Source of the DNA: Pagrus major
Taxonomy: Eukaryota; Chordata; Actinopteri; Spariformes; Sparidae
Length of the DNA stretch: 64,000 nucleotides
Reading direction: 5' to 3'
Assembly: GCF_040436345.1 (NCBI RefSeq)
Contig: NC_133234.1
Span: 9,300,446 to 9,364,445 of the forward strand
Shown here one piece after another: positions 31,501 through 43,700 of this stretch. The notes beneath the pieces are model-generated. The model worked only from the letters and a program-made list of their open reading frames with translations, was not told the origin of the DNA and did no database searches. Every line of letters begins with the position of its first letter. The first letter of the stretch is position 1. The position numbers and the translations under genes are program-made.

Positions 31501-32984
31501 TCGATATACTTAACATATATATGTTAATATGAATGTAAACTTTGGTCTCACTGTGTTGGCTGGTGCATTTGAGCACTGTATTTTAAAGTAATCTCTCAAA
31601 ATGTTAGTCATGACTTTGCAGGTCATTGTGGAGGGTTAGTGTAAACTTCCCGGTATCTGGAGGTTTTGCTGCGCACAGAAAAAGGCCAGAGGGAAAAATA
31701 ATACACACACACATTATGTAAGAGTTTCATAAAACACACTGATTGAGAACCAAGCATGGGACAGTGTCATGTCCAGACCCCCCAGGGTCTCTGCTGTGGC
31801 GTCAGGGTCATCCTGGGTCTGTCGGTGGGGGAAACAGAGTTTAGAAGAAGGCTGACTGGCCGAGTGACCACAAACACAGCGCTCCCTGTGAAATTCCACC
31901 GTCAATAGGGGCTTTTTCCAGGCCTGCTGCACCACAACCCTCCGGAGACCCTGTGTTGACTGTATTTGCAGAGACTAGGAGAGAGAAAGAGACAGAGTTG
32001 TACTGCTTGAAAAGTTCCCTCTTCGTGTATTGAGAAGATTTGTTAGTTACTTCAAAATATGCAGCGTGACAGCAATAATAAGTATTTTCATAGTACAGCA
32101 GTAAGGAAATGCCTCTATTGGCTTTTTACTATGACACAGGGAGTAAACCTGAGCAGACTGGTTGCATTTTCTGCTCCAAACACAACTGAACCAAGACAGG
32201 AAATGATTAATTTTACAGTTCTGATGTGTTTGTTATAAACAAACAAGGACAAAGTTCTCTTTATTTTATACATGATGATGATGATTAGATGGTAAGAGCA
32301 CCACCTACAGACACTTCAACAGGAGAAAATTCTAGAAAACACCACTACCTTCCCTCCTACACTGGTTGATTGACAGGTGACTGCTGGGAAATGCAGTACT
32401 GAAACATGACAGCGATGTGAGCCCTTAGAAAACATCCAAACCATTTATATGCCCATTAAACCACCTTTAATTGCAACTACCGTGTCCACGCCCTTATTTT
32501 GAAGAGGTTAAAAGGCATTTTGGGAAATGTAAGAGCAATTTCCTTTGCTAATGTCCTATAATTCACCTTTTAAACCCTGTAGTGAAGATTCAAAAGTTTG
32601 TCTTTGTGAAAAACAACTTTTCCATGGTCCATATTTTTACCCTCTCAGGTTGTCCAACGCTGCTTTCAAGGAACACACATACTGTAAATCATGTGATCCA
32701 TGCCTGAATATGTTAGAGGTTAAAACAAACAAGGCCGTGTGTGTGTTCCACCTCCCTGCCTTCAGTCCTACCCAGCCAAGGAAGCCTCGGGTCACTCGAG
32801 TATTTGCACAAGGGCAGAGCACCATCTAGTGGTAGACACACATATCTTTTTCTTGCATGGACACAGTCAGCCAATAGAATCAGATTTTTGCCTCCTTAAC
32901 CAATTTTGATTTCTCTTCTTTGAGTAATTTATGGCTGTTTATGTGTGAAAGCTTAAGTCAACTGCAATACCTTCTTTCAAGTTA
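28556..32984. other. Gene-free intergenic stretch
   Basis: I see no gene. The longest open frame (29136-29663, minus, 175 codons) runs through a GT/CA repeat, resembles no family, and has no supporting splice pattern. A short GGT/CCA triplet run is at 30648-30670. Confidence 0.55.
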
Positions 32985-33305
32985 TTAAAGGGGACATATA
33001 ATGCTCTTTTTCAGGTTAATAATTTTATTTTGTGTTACTACTAGAATAGGTTTACATGCTTCAATGATCAAAAACACATCAGTTTTCTCATATTGTCCAT
33101 AAATGCTCTGTTTATACTGCTGTCTCTTTAAGGCACACATCCCGGGTACCCAGTCTCCTCTGATTGGTTAGCTCACACATGCCTGACCCAGCACTGCTAA
33201 CAACAACAGAGAGTTAAATACATTCTTACGTGCCAAACTAGGCGTTAAAATATGCAAATGTGTGACATAGTGACATAGTGTGATGTCACAGTCATGGAAT
33301 TAAGG
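32985..33305 (+). mobile_element. Teleost dispersed element (family C), copy 2
   Basis: It starts AAAGGGGACATATAATGCTC, a form I recognise as the end of a very common fish element. It continues TACTGCTGTCTCTTTAAGGC, CCTCTGATTGGTTAGC, TCACACATGCCTGACCCAG, CTAACAACAACAGAG, TATGCAAATGTGTGAC and TAGTGTGATGTCAC. This is the same series as at 24520-24790. No coding frame is present. Confidence 0.7.
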
Positions 33306-34092
33306 ACTTCGACCTTTTTAATTTTCAACATTCAACATAAGAAGTGTACATAACAGAAGTGACATGGGGCTTCAACTTTGACTAAAACAATCATAACTGA
33401 GGTGAAGCTGCTGGATACCGGACATGTGACTTTGGTCATCTGGCCCAAGTATTAAGCAAGTCCCAAATCCCTTTTTCCTGGGCAAATCATGTCAAGTCAC
33501 AGGTTGTGTTGAGTCATGTCAAATCAAGTCAGCAGGTCAAGCCCCAAGCCACTCTTACCTGCAGTATCAGTCTTTTTAAAGAGAAAAGACCAGGTATTAG
33601 TACCTGTCTAATCTTATTTTACCTATTCTAAAAGTATGACACTGATTTGACTTTGTATTTTATTTATATTCAGTTTATAAAAGCTTATTTCTGAATTTCT
33701 TCTAAATAAAAAAAGACTTTTTACATAGTGAAATACTGACAGCAAGACTGAAAAAAAAAAAAATCTAAACAACAAAAACACAACATGTTTTGATTCTCTT
33801 CACCCATTTACTGTGTTTTTAACTGGAGGTTGAGAAAGCAGAAGACCTCAGTGTGCCTGACCATGAGTCAGAGTTTACATGTGACATACTGAAGTGGAAT
33901 CTGAGCAGCGCTGTGACCTTGAGCCCCTTTACTAAGTCAGAGACACAACATGAACTAATGACAAAGTCTCTGTTCTGCACTTTCAGTGTTTAGTGCACAT
34001 TGCATTAACGACATCGGCCACCCTCACTGGTGTTTGCACTTTACCTGATTTGACCTCCTGTCAGGACTGCAGAGAGTGCAGCTCATTCCTGA

Positions 34093-34760
34093 TCACATAC
34101 TTCTTCTTATAACTTTCATTACGTCCTGCAGCTGCACTCACAAAGTACATAGTGTTGAATGTATGCACACAACTGGGACATATTACTTTGTCATAACATT
34201 GCCCTTTTCATGGCAGACATTTCGGGTGTGTTCCTAATCGCAAACTTTCTCTTTTTACTTTTAGTATGTACTGCAGCTGCCTTTACAAAGTACATACTGT
34301 TGCATGCAGTATGCATACAATTGGGACATACTACTTCATCATGACAGTGTGCCTTGAACTTTGACCCTGCAGTTTATCCATATCCATCGCAGCCTTAGCA
34401 CAACATTTTGGAGTACAAAGACTGAGTACTTACACTTAAATGTGCTTTCATCTGTCATTGCGGTGTCTGTCATTCTGTCAAATGAGCTGTCATCTTTCAC
34501 TGAGCTGTTAAATATTTGCGCTCTCTCAGCTTTGTTAATATTTGCGTCACATGCCGTGACGTATGTGACGTATGTTCTGCTGCACAGAGGATTGTGGGTC
34601 AGAATGGCCAGAAAAGCATGCTGACTTGCATACTGCAAAATGCGACCGGATGCACAGTAGTAGGACATCCATTTTTGGCATACTGCATTTTACATACTTC
34701 TTATTGGGACATACTAAATATTTTCTGTCATACTAAATAGTATGGTAGTAGGGGTATTGG
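34093..34760. repeat. Dispersed element with internal ~150-base duplication
   Basis: Two related units, about 34093-34203 and 34248-34353, share CTGCAGCTGC, ACAAAGTACATA, TGTATGCACACAACTGGG or GTATGCATACAATTGGG, and GACATATTACTT or GACATACTACTT, offset by about 148 bases. Further right, 34640-34760 carries GCATACTGCATTTTACATAC, TATTGGGACATACTAAAT and TACTAAATAGTATGGTAGTA, words typical of a fish DNA transposon family rich in ATACT/AGTAT. No coding frame is present. Confidence 0.5.
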
Positions 34761-35549
34761 AACACAGGGTAAGTTTCCGACAAATTAAAAAACATATTTC
34801 ATCGGATCTCATTTTAAAGCTCACATAAATGTTCTACACAGACTATAAGCGCAGTCAGCAAGAATAATAGGATGATGGAGGACGTGAACAAGCCATCTAT
34901 TTCAAAGCACATTAAAGCTGCTGGAAGTGATATTCTTTTTTATTAAAATCATTAAATAGCTCTATATTCCAACAGTAATCACTGTTATAGAGTGTTTGGT
35001 CAGTAACCCATGTCTCTCCTCCACCCATTCATGCAGTGAAAGAGAAAAGACATTTTCTGCCATCCCTGCACATTTTATCCAGTCAGGACAGAGCACTCCA
35101 TAAGGAGGCGGTCCTGTCTGCTCGTGGACCCGTTCAGAGCAGAATGGTCCAGTCTGCTGCCATGTCTGCCGATTACTGCTCCGTGTTCATGAGGTGACGT
35201 AGATGTAGAGAGGAGGGCACTGTTAACTGCGAAATGGACAGGAAGTTAGCTACAATGACAATGCTGACAGCAGCTTTAAAGGGGAACATCACATCATTAT
35301 GCATTTGTATTCCCTTCTCTTAACACAGTGACAGTATTTGAATTGCTTGTTGGAAAAGGATTGTTTTTTGTAACTTCTGCAACCCTCAGTGAGGGGGTTC
35401 CTTCTAGAGATCTCTCATACCTCTTTTCCAGCAACATAGAACTGGTTCCATTTTGGTTCATGCAGCCATTCAGAGCATTTTGACCAAAAATAAATAGGAA
35501 AACAAAAGGTTTTCCTTCACCTGAAGTGTGAATCAAAGTGGGGTGTCAC

Positions 35550-35990
35550 TGGCTGCATCCAAATGTCCGACTTCACCACTCCTGCACTTGCAGACTCCCA
35601 TCGATTACGCTCCGAAGTCTGCAAGTGCTGACTGCTGTGCAAACCCACAATTTATTCAGTCCACAAAGAAGCCGCTTTGGGTGCAGACTTCACTGGACTT
35701 CACTGATTTACAATTCATTGCAATACAGACTTGACATTAAAGAACTTACTATGAATGTGTGAAACAATTAAGCGAGTGCAGGCTATAGAGGTAATCAAAT
35801 GCATTTTTATCATTGCAGTCTTTAAAACTGTCTATCAGTGGCTTGTATTAGCCTTGCAGTCTCACGCCCCCGCAGACTAGATGTGATGAGTGAACAATGC
35901 GCGTCTTGAAACACCCTCCCTTGATGACGTAGCTTTATTTTTCCCCTCAGGGATCAGTAAAGTATTCCTGATCCTGATTCTGATTACAAT
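35550..35990. repeat. Diverged repeat segment ending in a retrotransposon-like tail
   Basis: The left part (GGCTGCATCCAAATGTCCGA, AGTCTGCAAGTGCTGACTGC) resembles a fish element with GGCTGCGTCC ends. The right part, TTCCCCTCAGGGATCAGTAA followed by AGTATTCCTGATCCTGATTC, resembles a LINE or SINE 3' tail with a short repeat. Boundaries are uncertain. Confidence 0.35.
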
Positions 35991-37469
35991 GGTTCCACTC
36001 AAAACTGGTGAAAAAGTGGGCCGGATAGCACCAAGAAACCGATATGAGAACCAGAGCTAATTTGTTGGAAAAGGGCCCTGAAGATTGCAACTTGAGGAAC
36101 TCCTTAAAAGTTCCTTAAGCCCTTTTATGTTGTAGTAATGTTGTACCTTGGTTTGACATGACACAATGGCTAATGGCTGTCAGTAACGAGTTAAAAGTCT
36201 CGACAAGCACGGGGACCGATAGTCAGAAACATGAAGACAAACACCCACAGCTCACTTCAGCAAGCACACCGTAACAGGAGACGCTATCGATGAAGTTGTC
36301 AACAGAGCTTTTTCCCCACCCCGAGGCCCAATGACACCTCAACCTTCACAGCTGAGACGTGCACAGCAGAATGCTAAATGGACACAGGGAGGGAAAAGTT
36401 GTGTAGGCATTTTTAATGTTGAGATATTTACTCTGTGAAAAGGTGAGAGCCCATCTGAAGGGTCAAGACGACAGCTGAGAATACATTTTCAAAGTGACAA
36501 ACATGAACATTTGAAACAGTTGACAGAGGCATCAGAGTATAGCAGGCTTGTACCTGTACTTTGACATTTCTTTAACAATACTCATAGCTGGTGCTCTATG
36601 AAATCTGTAGAGTCAGAACAAACATGATATGAGGTCTATGTCTATTGTATTGCACATACAGAGAAAAATGCTGATTCAAGTTTGCATACAATGATTAACA
36701 AAAATCCCCAGATGAACCATTTGTAAAAGAAAAAGCAAAAAAGGTTCAGAAATAAACCAAAGAAAAGTGTGATTGTGATCAGTTGAAACTGGATAAAAAG
36801 ACACAAACATTATGATTTCAAATAAAACACTTTCTTGATGTGGTGAGCTGTGGCTCAGTTAGGCTTCACACTGATGGTTCAGTTTTATTCCCTCTATGAT
36901 CACACTGCTTGAGGATTGTGTGACAGGAGCGGTGAATGAAAACAATGCACATCGAGCTGTAGACTAGTACGCTGGAGAAAAACAGAAAAATACTTAACTC
37001 TTGTGACACCCCCAAAATACAGGCTACATTCATAAAGCAGGTCTTGATTCTCAACCCTGAACTGCCTGAATATCTATTCCGGGATGTAACCCAAATCTGA
37101 TACCGACATGACCTGAAAGAGACGGGGACGCAAAGAAGCAGAGCAAAGGGACCTTTATATCTTTGCTTCTCCACCGAGGGATAGAAGACATGTCCAAAAA
37201 ACTAACTTCTTGTTGTTTTTAATGTAATCGCCAAGAAAATAGTGTCAGTCGTATCCTGGTGTGCGCTGGAATTTTTTTTGGTCCACAGTAGAAAGCAGGT
37301 CGTCTGAATTTCTGTCTTGGAAATTTTTCATAGGTAAATTCAAGATTTTGTTTTTTGTTGTTGTTTATTTTGTAAAAGTTTCACGAATTGATAGAAAAAG
37401 ATTCATATTTAACAAGTCTATAGCTATGCTAGCAACTCTGAGGCTTTACATAGGCACAGACATACTTTG

Positions 37470-37690
37470 AGCTATATGCTACAGTCAGCATGCTAACATG
37501 TTCAAAATAACAATGTTAACATGTTTTGCAAGTATAAAGTTCACCATCCTAGTTTTGCACATGAGCATGCTAACAGTAGCTAATTAGCACTAGACACAAA
37601 GAACAGCTAGGGCTGACGGGATGTTATTAGCTTAGCATGTATTTGGTCATAAACTAATGTATTGGATATTGGATGTTGGACCCGACTCCA
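37470..37690 (+). repeat. TTAGCATG-rich dispersed repeat (family D)
   Basis: It contains CAGTCAGCATGCTAACATG, AAGTTCACCATCCTAG, GAGCATGCTAACAGTAGC, AGCTAGGGCTGACGGGATG and TTAGCATGTATTTGGTCATA. It matches 7118-7345 and 41425-41590 in the same orientation. Confidence 0.65.
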
Positions 37691-38858
37691 TCAAATACTA
37701 AATATAGATATTTCAGTCTGGGCTTAAGTGGTGGATTGCCCCACAGTCCTGGAGCCACGCCGCTAGCACGACTAGCATTCTAGCTAGCAAGAAACAAAGT
37801 CCTGCAGTATCTTAAATTTAGTGAGTCTGTCATCTTGCAGATCTAAATATTTGAGTCAGAAATCAAATCTTGGACACTTGATCTGTATGTGTGAATTACA
37901 ATGGCTCACTAGAAATGTGAAAAAAACATCCTAGTGCTATAAATTGGTATTCACAGTGGTATTCACAACAAGGTATTTAGTTACTGATAAATATATAAAT
38001 CATTATGGCCTTTCCTTGCCTCCATATATATGGACTAAGCTGAGAAGAGACCTTAAACAGCAATTATGTCCGTGATCTGTTCCCTCAGTTCTGTCATGTT
38101 ACCTTCAGTGCATACATACTGCTCTGAAAAGCTGCCATGTAGTTAAACATATAATACATGTCTCAGATTGAAAATGCAAAACTTTATTGTGATTTCAGGC
38201 AAAATAATTTCTTGCATGCCCGCATAACTCATGGGAGCATGAAACCAAATGCAGCTGGAGAAGTTTTTTGATGTTCACAGTAATCAAAAATCTGCTTTGT
38301 CACATGTGATTGTGGGGGAATAACTAAACTTTGAAATTTGAGCTGCAGTGTGAATGTAGCCCACAGTGTTTATGCCACTTAGATTGTCAGGCCAAATGGG
38401 AACTTGAGCCATGAGCTGCCAGCGTAAATTCAAGGCAATTATGTTCGTGGCCGACATGTTTCTATCTTCCGGCGGCCGCGGTGGTTGGTGACAAAGCTGG
38501 AGACTCTCTTCCATTCAGAACAAACATCGCTGTCATAAGACAACGATCAGTCAGAGTCGCTGCAGCTGTACTTCTATTTACAGGCAAAAGGCTGGTACGG
38601 CTCAGTGTCAAAGTGAAGAATTCAACTAGCAGCTATCTAAAAATAATAATGTAATGTTTCCGCTCGAGCAGGCCAACAGTGGACAGTCACAGAATGTATG
38701 GGGAGTAGTGGCACTCCCTTTGCCCTCCAGATGAAACAAAGGAAGAAAAAACAGTTGATGAATAACACTTGTCCAAAATGGTGTATTTTTTTTTTTTTAC
38801 AAATTTACAACAATTTCTGATCAAATCTGAATGGTTATTTCAACAGAATAACATCTAA

Positions 38859-39297
38859 TTAAAGGGGAGCCACAATGATTTAGTGATTCACTTCCCTAAA
38901 CTCACGTTGTGAGACATATTAAGAAATTACTGGTGAAAATTAAGGGAGCAGAATCCGAGATGCCTCAACTTTAAGTCCCTTGTATGGGGACAATGTACAA
39001 AAAAAACTGGCTCCTACATTTCCCATAATGCAGCTGGACATGGATTTAGGTCAGAGCCTCGCTGACTGCTAATGCCCATTTCTTTTAAACGCCGCACCTC
39101 CAGTTTTTAATGAAGCTTTTTGATGTAAATTTGTGGTCTCGAAGGCAGAACTGAGATAACATCGCTGACCTCATCAGGGTTATTTTCTCCGACCCAATAA
39201 AGCTCCTCCAGATCACCAGAAGACAGAGAATAATTTGTTTCACACTTACAACAGGCACACTGACCTTGATGTCTAAATTGGTGGAGTGCCCCTTTAA
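38859..39297 (-). mobile_element. Miniature inverted-repeat transposon, TTAAAGGGG ends (family J)
   Basis: The left end TTAAAGGGGAGCCACAATGA and the right end read backwards, TTAAAGGGGCACTCCACCAA, are similar inverted repeats bounding 439 bases. The body includes CATTTCCCATAATGCAGCTG and GCCGCACCTCCAG. I recall the minus-strand start (a TTAAAGGGGCACTCCACCAA word) from a widespread teleost element. It has no coding capacity. Confidence 0.65.
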
Positions 39298-40560
39298 GCA
39301 AGCTAGTACTGTGAATCAACACCTAAATCTACAGCTTTTTACAGCCGTCAGCTCATTGTTTTGTATCACCGCTCCATATAGACTGCTAATTGCTCACCAA
39401 TCCCACATAGAAAACGTACAGACAGCCGTTTCACCGTGCCATCTGTATGCTGGTGACAAAAGTCAAACATCGAGTGAAAAATATGTGACAGATATTTTTC
39501 TCTAAAGTCATCGGAACACATCAAGAATAAAAGGCAAGTGAATACTGGATTTACATTCATCAGGTGGCAAGATAAAGAGAAGGAAAACTAGCCCTAAGCA
39601 ACTGAACTGAATATATCAGGGCTGTTCCCTAGTGGTCTGAGGGTCATTAAAAGTGGTTAATAATGCAGTTTTTAGGACCGTCCTTTTTACATGGGAATTC
39701 CTCTTTTCCTAGATATTATGATATGATTGACTGCAAAGCTATGTCTTGCACACCAGGTAAACAGTCTTGTCTCTGTGAGCTACGTTAAACTGAAATGTAT
39801 ATTGCACACACACGGACACACACACACAGACACACAAACAGCCCCGCCAGCACCCACACAGTAAATGTTTTGTCTGCAAGATTCATGAAATCATTAAAAA
39901 AGGCAGCAGTTATAGCTCAGATTGATCTAAGAGTTCCTGAATCTAAAAAAATACAGATGTCTTAGCCTCGTGGTAAAACTAGCATCTTTCAGAACATTAA
40001 CCCTTTTTTTGTTTCGTCTTTGAGAAGGCACACAAACTACCACAAAAGTATAGTAATAATCTTCAAATGTGCAAAAAAGCTCAGTTTACATTATTTCCTT
40101 GATAAAAGAAAGAAGGAAAAAAAAAGAAGAAGAAGAAAATGTTCAGTATCTCACTCTCTGCCGGCCCCTCCCCTTTCTGTGGAGGAGAAAAGGTCCATGG
40201 GCGTCATAGTAGAAATGTGCTTTAGAACCAACACAAACCCCTCTGCATTTCCTCCATTGGCACTTTAGTTAGCATTAGTGCAGATACAAAGGCAGAGGCA
40301 GAGTCTGCATGTGCACCTGGATGTGCACATACTGTATGTGGTTTAAAGGCTGCACACCAGCATCATAAGTTTGATTCAAAATGGTTCAAAGAGACACAGG
40401 GAGGAGGATCTCCAGAGCTAGTGTGGCGACTGGATTCACTCAGAGAGCAACCCAGCAGACCCCCAAAATACAAATGACACATGGTAGATAAACAAAAGCA
40501 GCACTTTTGAGTTTCTCCCTCATGTTTTTGCTTCAAACTAGTTTTGTATCTCCACAGTTT
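39298..40560. other. Gene-free stretch downstream of ubtd1
   Basis: This holds short CA runs near 39809-39840 and a purine-rich tract at 40104-40139 (GAA/GAAA units). I see no coding exon. Part of it could belong to the ubtd1 3' UTR if the first polyadenylation signal is not used. Confidence 0.5.
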
Positions 40561-40563
40561 GAT

Positions 40564-40569
40564 TTTATT
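40564..40569 (-). terminator. Candidate polyadenylation signal for ubtd1
   Basis: The plus-strand TTTATT is AATAAA on the minus strand, about 130 bases after the ubtd1 stop codon. This would give a short 3' UTR. The next clear hexamer downstream is at 38183-38188, beyond a transposon copy. Confidence 0.35.
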
Positions 40570-40701
40570 TCAGTAACAGCAGCTGTTTTCAAAAAGCTAA
40601 CCAGTTATCCAGCAATAATGAGGCACCTCTGGTCCTTTAGAGTCTGCCACCGTCCTCTCTACCCACTGCACCACCCCTCCATCCACCCTCTGTGTCCTCA
40701 G

Positions 40702-43700
40702 TTATTCAGATGCAGGTGAGGAGGCAGTGGTGGTAGGAGACAGCTTGGGGGATTGGAGGGCCTGCGGGTTGACGATGACCTGGATGACAAAGTCCTTCTG
40801 GATCTTAGTGTCTTGCAGCCGCGTCTTGTCCGTGAGCAGCTTCCCGGAGAAGAACCAGCGCTGGTGGATGGCGTCGATGTCTTCCTGGGCCTGCAGCTGC
40901 TTCTTCAGTTGCCCAATGGTGTCGGCCATGCTGGCGCTGAGGCGCAGGTCCTTGCCCGTGGAGAGCCGTACCTACAGGGAACAGGAAGTGGGGAAATTAA
41001 CAGTGGCGAAAACAGCAAGGGTAAAATGTGTCATTCCAAACCAAGACAGTAACGTGTAATACTGGCTGGTCGTGAGATGGTGGAGACTGACATGGATGTC
41101 AAAATTTTGTGTTGACCACACAAGAACAAACTACTTATAATACAACAATGTAATATTACTAAGGTTTACATCTACATTACCTATAATTATGTGATAAAGT
41201 TACTATTCTCTTGACGAGTAACAACAATATCAAGGTTATAAATCAGTGGTTGTGCCCTTTCTGTCTCATGTTCACATAAATTCATAACCATATAAAGAAC
41301 CTCACAATTTGTGAATCTCTTTACCTTTACCCAAAATGACAAGCCACAAAAATGCCATATCAAATAACTTCTACTAGACATAAGCAGGAGATTAAAAACT
41401 GGTTCTTATTTCTCTGCGAGATTGCTCAGCATGCTAACAAGCTCACAGTGTCAATTCTAACACGCTAATGTTGATCGATGTTTACCATGTTCACCGTCTT
41501 AGCTTAGCATGTCAGCATCCTTGCATGTTGCTGAGGCTGACTGCACTGTCATTAGTTTTGCAGGTTTCTGGTCATAGGTTTTGTCCTAACTACACTTTTC
41601 ATCTAATAATAGCTCTACAGGAAAAGGTAAGGAATTAAAACTATTTAACAATTCATCTTGAGGCGGACGTGAATATGTCTGCCAAATTATTGACAGTCCA
41701 ACCAACTGTTTTTAAGACATTTCACTCAAAACCACAAATTCAACCTCATAGTTAAGCTAGGGGAAAAGTCAGAAGCTGTTTATGTTGGGGTAATTGATGA
41801 GTGTCGTTCCACAGAGAGTAAAGAGCAGCGTGACATTTTCAATTTATGTTTTGGCAGAAGGTTCAAGTTTGTCTCCATGGTATCGGACACTATTCCTAAA
41901 CTGGCTTGTAACTTACATTTTATACTGTGCATACTGTATATCCTTCTGACAGCTTGTTTGTTATCCAGTTTCACTGAGCAACAAAATATGGCGGTGTCCG
42001 TGAAATGACAACATCCTCCAGGTATGCGACATGTAAGGAATGTATTGAGTGACCTAGCATAATTCTAGCTCTGGGATCAACACAGTCATTATTATTCATC
42101 TGCTGTTGAGATATTTCAGCTTCAAGTGCTGAACTGATCCACATAGAATGGGCTGGAGCTAGCTGGTTAGCATGCCAACTTCTGTAGATACCTCTAAAAC
42201 ACAATACATAGACGTCCTGATGTCAAAACTGCTATTTCTTCATATTCTGTTGATAATTTTAGTTAATTTTTGAATGTTTTCAACTAAATTCTTATATATG
42301 TATGTACCTTTAAACAAATAAAGTGCATTTTTGGAAGTGTTTGTGGCCAAGTGTTTGTGTGCTGACTTACTACAGTTACAGTACAAATACTTACACAAGT
42401 TGCACACTTAACTTTTAATAAAATTAGTAAAACAGTGTCACGGTACCTTGAGCTGGAATTCCTTTTTGGGTGCTACAGGGGGCTCGGGGCTGTCGCTGGG
42501 GTCCTCGTCACTGCGCTCTGAGATAAGGTTGACAGGTGGAGCCAGGCAGTAGACGGGCAGCTGGTAGCGGTTCCCGAGTTCATCGTAACACTCTGCGAGA
42601 GTACCTGCAGAGGGGCGAAGAAGAAAACAGGACAAGCTGCAATTTAAATCTACGAATAGAACAAATAATGTTACCCTGGGTTATTCTGTTCATGTTTTTT
42701 TGTGATCTATACATCCTCTGTCCTCACCATGTGGCAGTGTGATACTGGCTCCATCCACTATAGCCTGCGCCAGCTCATGGTCGTTACACTCCAGGGCCAC
42801 AGCCGCAGCTTTCAGGGCGTCCCAGATCTCCTTGCGGCCCTCGAAGGCCGGCGCTGTGTCCCAGAACTCGTCCCGCTTGCTCCGTAGCTGGCCCTCTGTC
42901 ATCGGATAGTCGCTCTTCCACTTGGGTCGGTCTTTCTTCAGAGGCTCATTACGTCCTGTGATGGAAGGGAAAAGCAAGGAAAGATCAGTGCAGGTAGTGA
43001 AAAGGTCTGTGATTTCTTTCGGTTTGATACAGTCCACAACAAGTGTGGTACAGCTACCAAAGCCTTGAAACTCTTGAGGACAAACAGCCTTTAGGGTTAG
43101 GGTTAAGGTTAGTTATCTGTATTGCCACAAGTAGTAGAACCTTTCTGGTCTGTGCAGTGATCAACAGGGACACAAATAGAGCCCAAGAAAGTAGAAACTT
43201 GCCGTGAACACGCTGACCTAAATGATAGGGAATGAAGGGAGAACAGGAAGCAGGGGAGCACACAAGATAAGGTTTAATGTGTGGAAACAGTGGTCTACAT
43301 ACAAAAATGACAGCAATTGAGAAATAGCGACACAAACTGACAAACGGAGGGCAGAAGAAGGTCTAATAATGTATATCAAGTCTGTGTGTTAGTCCCGTGA
43401 TGCATGTTACTAATCCAAACTCATTTTTCTATGCGTTTATTGTTGCTGATATTAATCTTATGCAAATCCGCTGCTAATAATTTATGAACTAGAAGTCAGA
43501 AGTTTCACTCATAACAAGTAATTGGAGAAGAAAGAAGTGGAATCTATCGACAAAGGTTTTGAATGTACTTTCAGTACCACGGGAGATTAAAATGAATTTT
43601 GCAGTCGTGTAAACGTGCACCACAGAATGCAAAGAATTGGCAGATTGATTAATGAATCATACCATGTCCCATATAATTCATATCCTGTGTTGTCATCTCC

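Larger units (their letters stand above)
33306..38858. other. Gene-free intergenic stretch
   Basis: I see no gene. Repeats account for 34093-34353 (two related units), about 34570-34760, 35550-35990 in part, and 37470-37690. The remainder is AT-rich with only short open frames. Confidence 0.55.
40972..42446 (-). other. ubtd1 intron 3
   Basis: The 1.5-kb intron contains a family D repeat at 41425-41590 and the right half of a family A element at 42145-42315. The remainder shows nothing I recognise. Confidence 0.6.

Noticed and set aside
10600..40560. A hidden gene such as ankrd2, expected from the human neighbourhood next to ubtd1
   Set aside because: No ankyrin-repeat-like or other spliced exon series could be found by reading the open frames on either strand.
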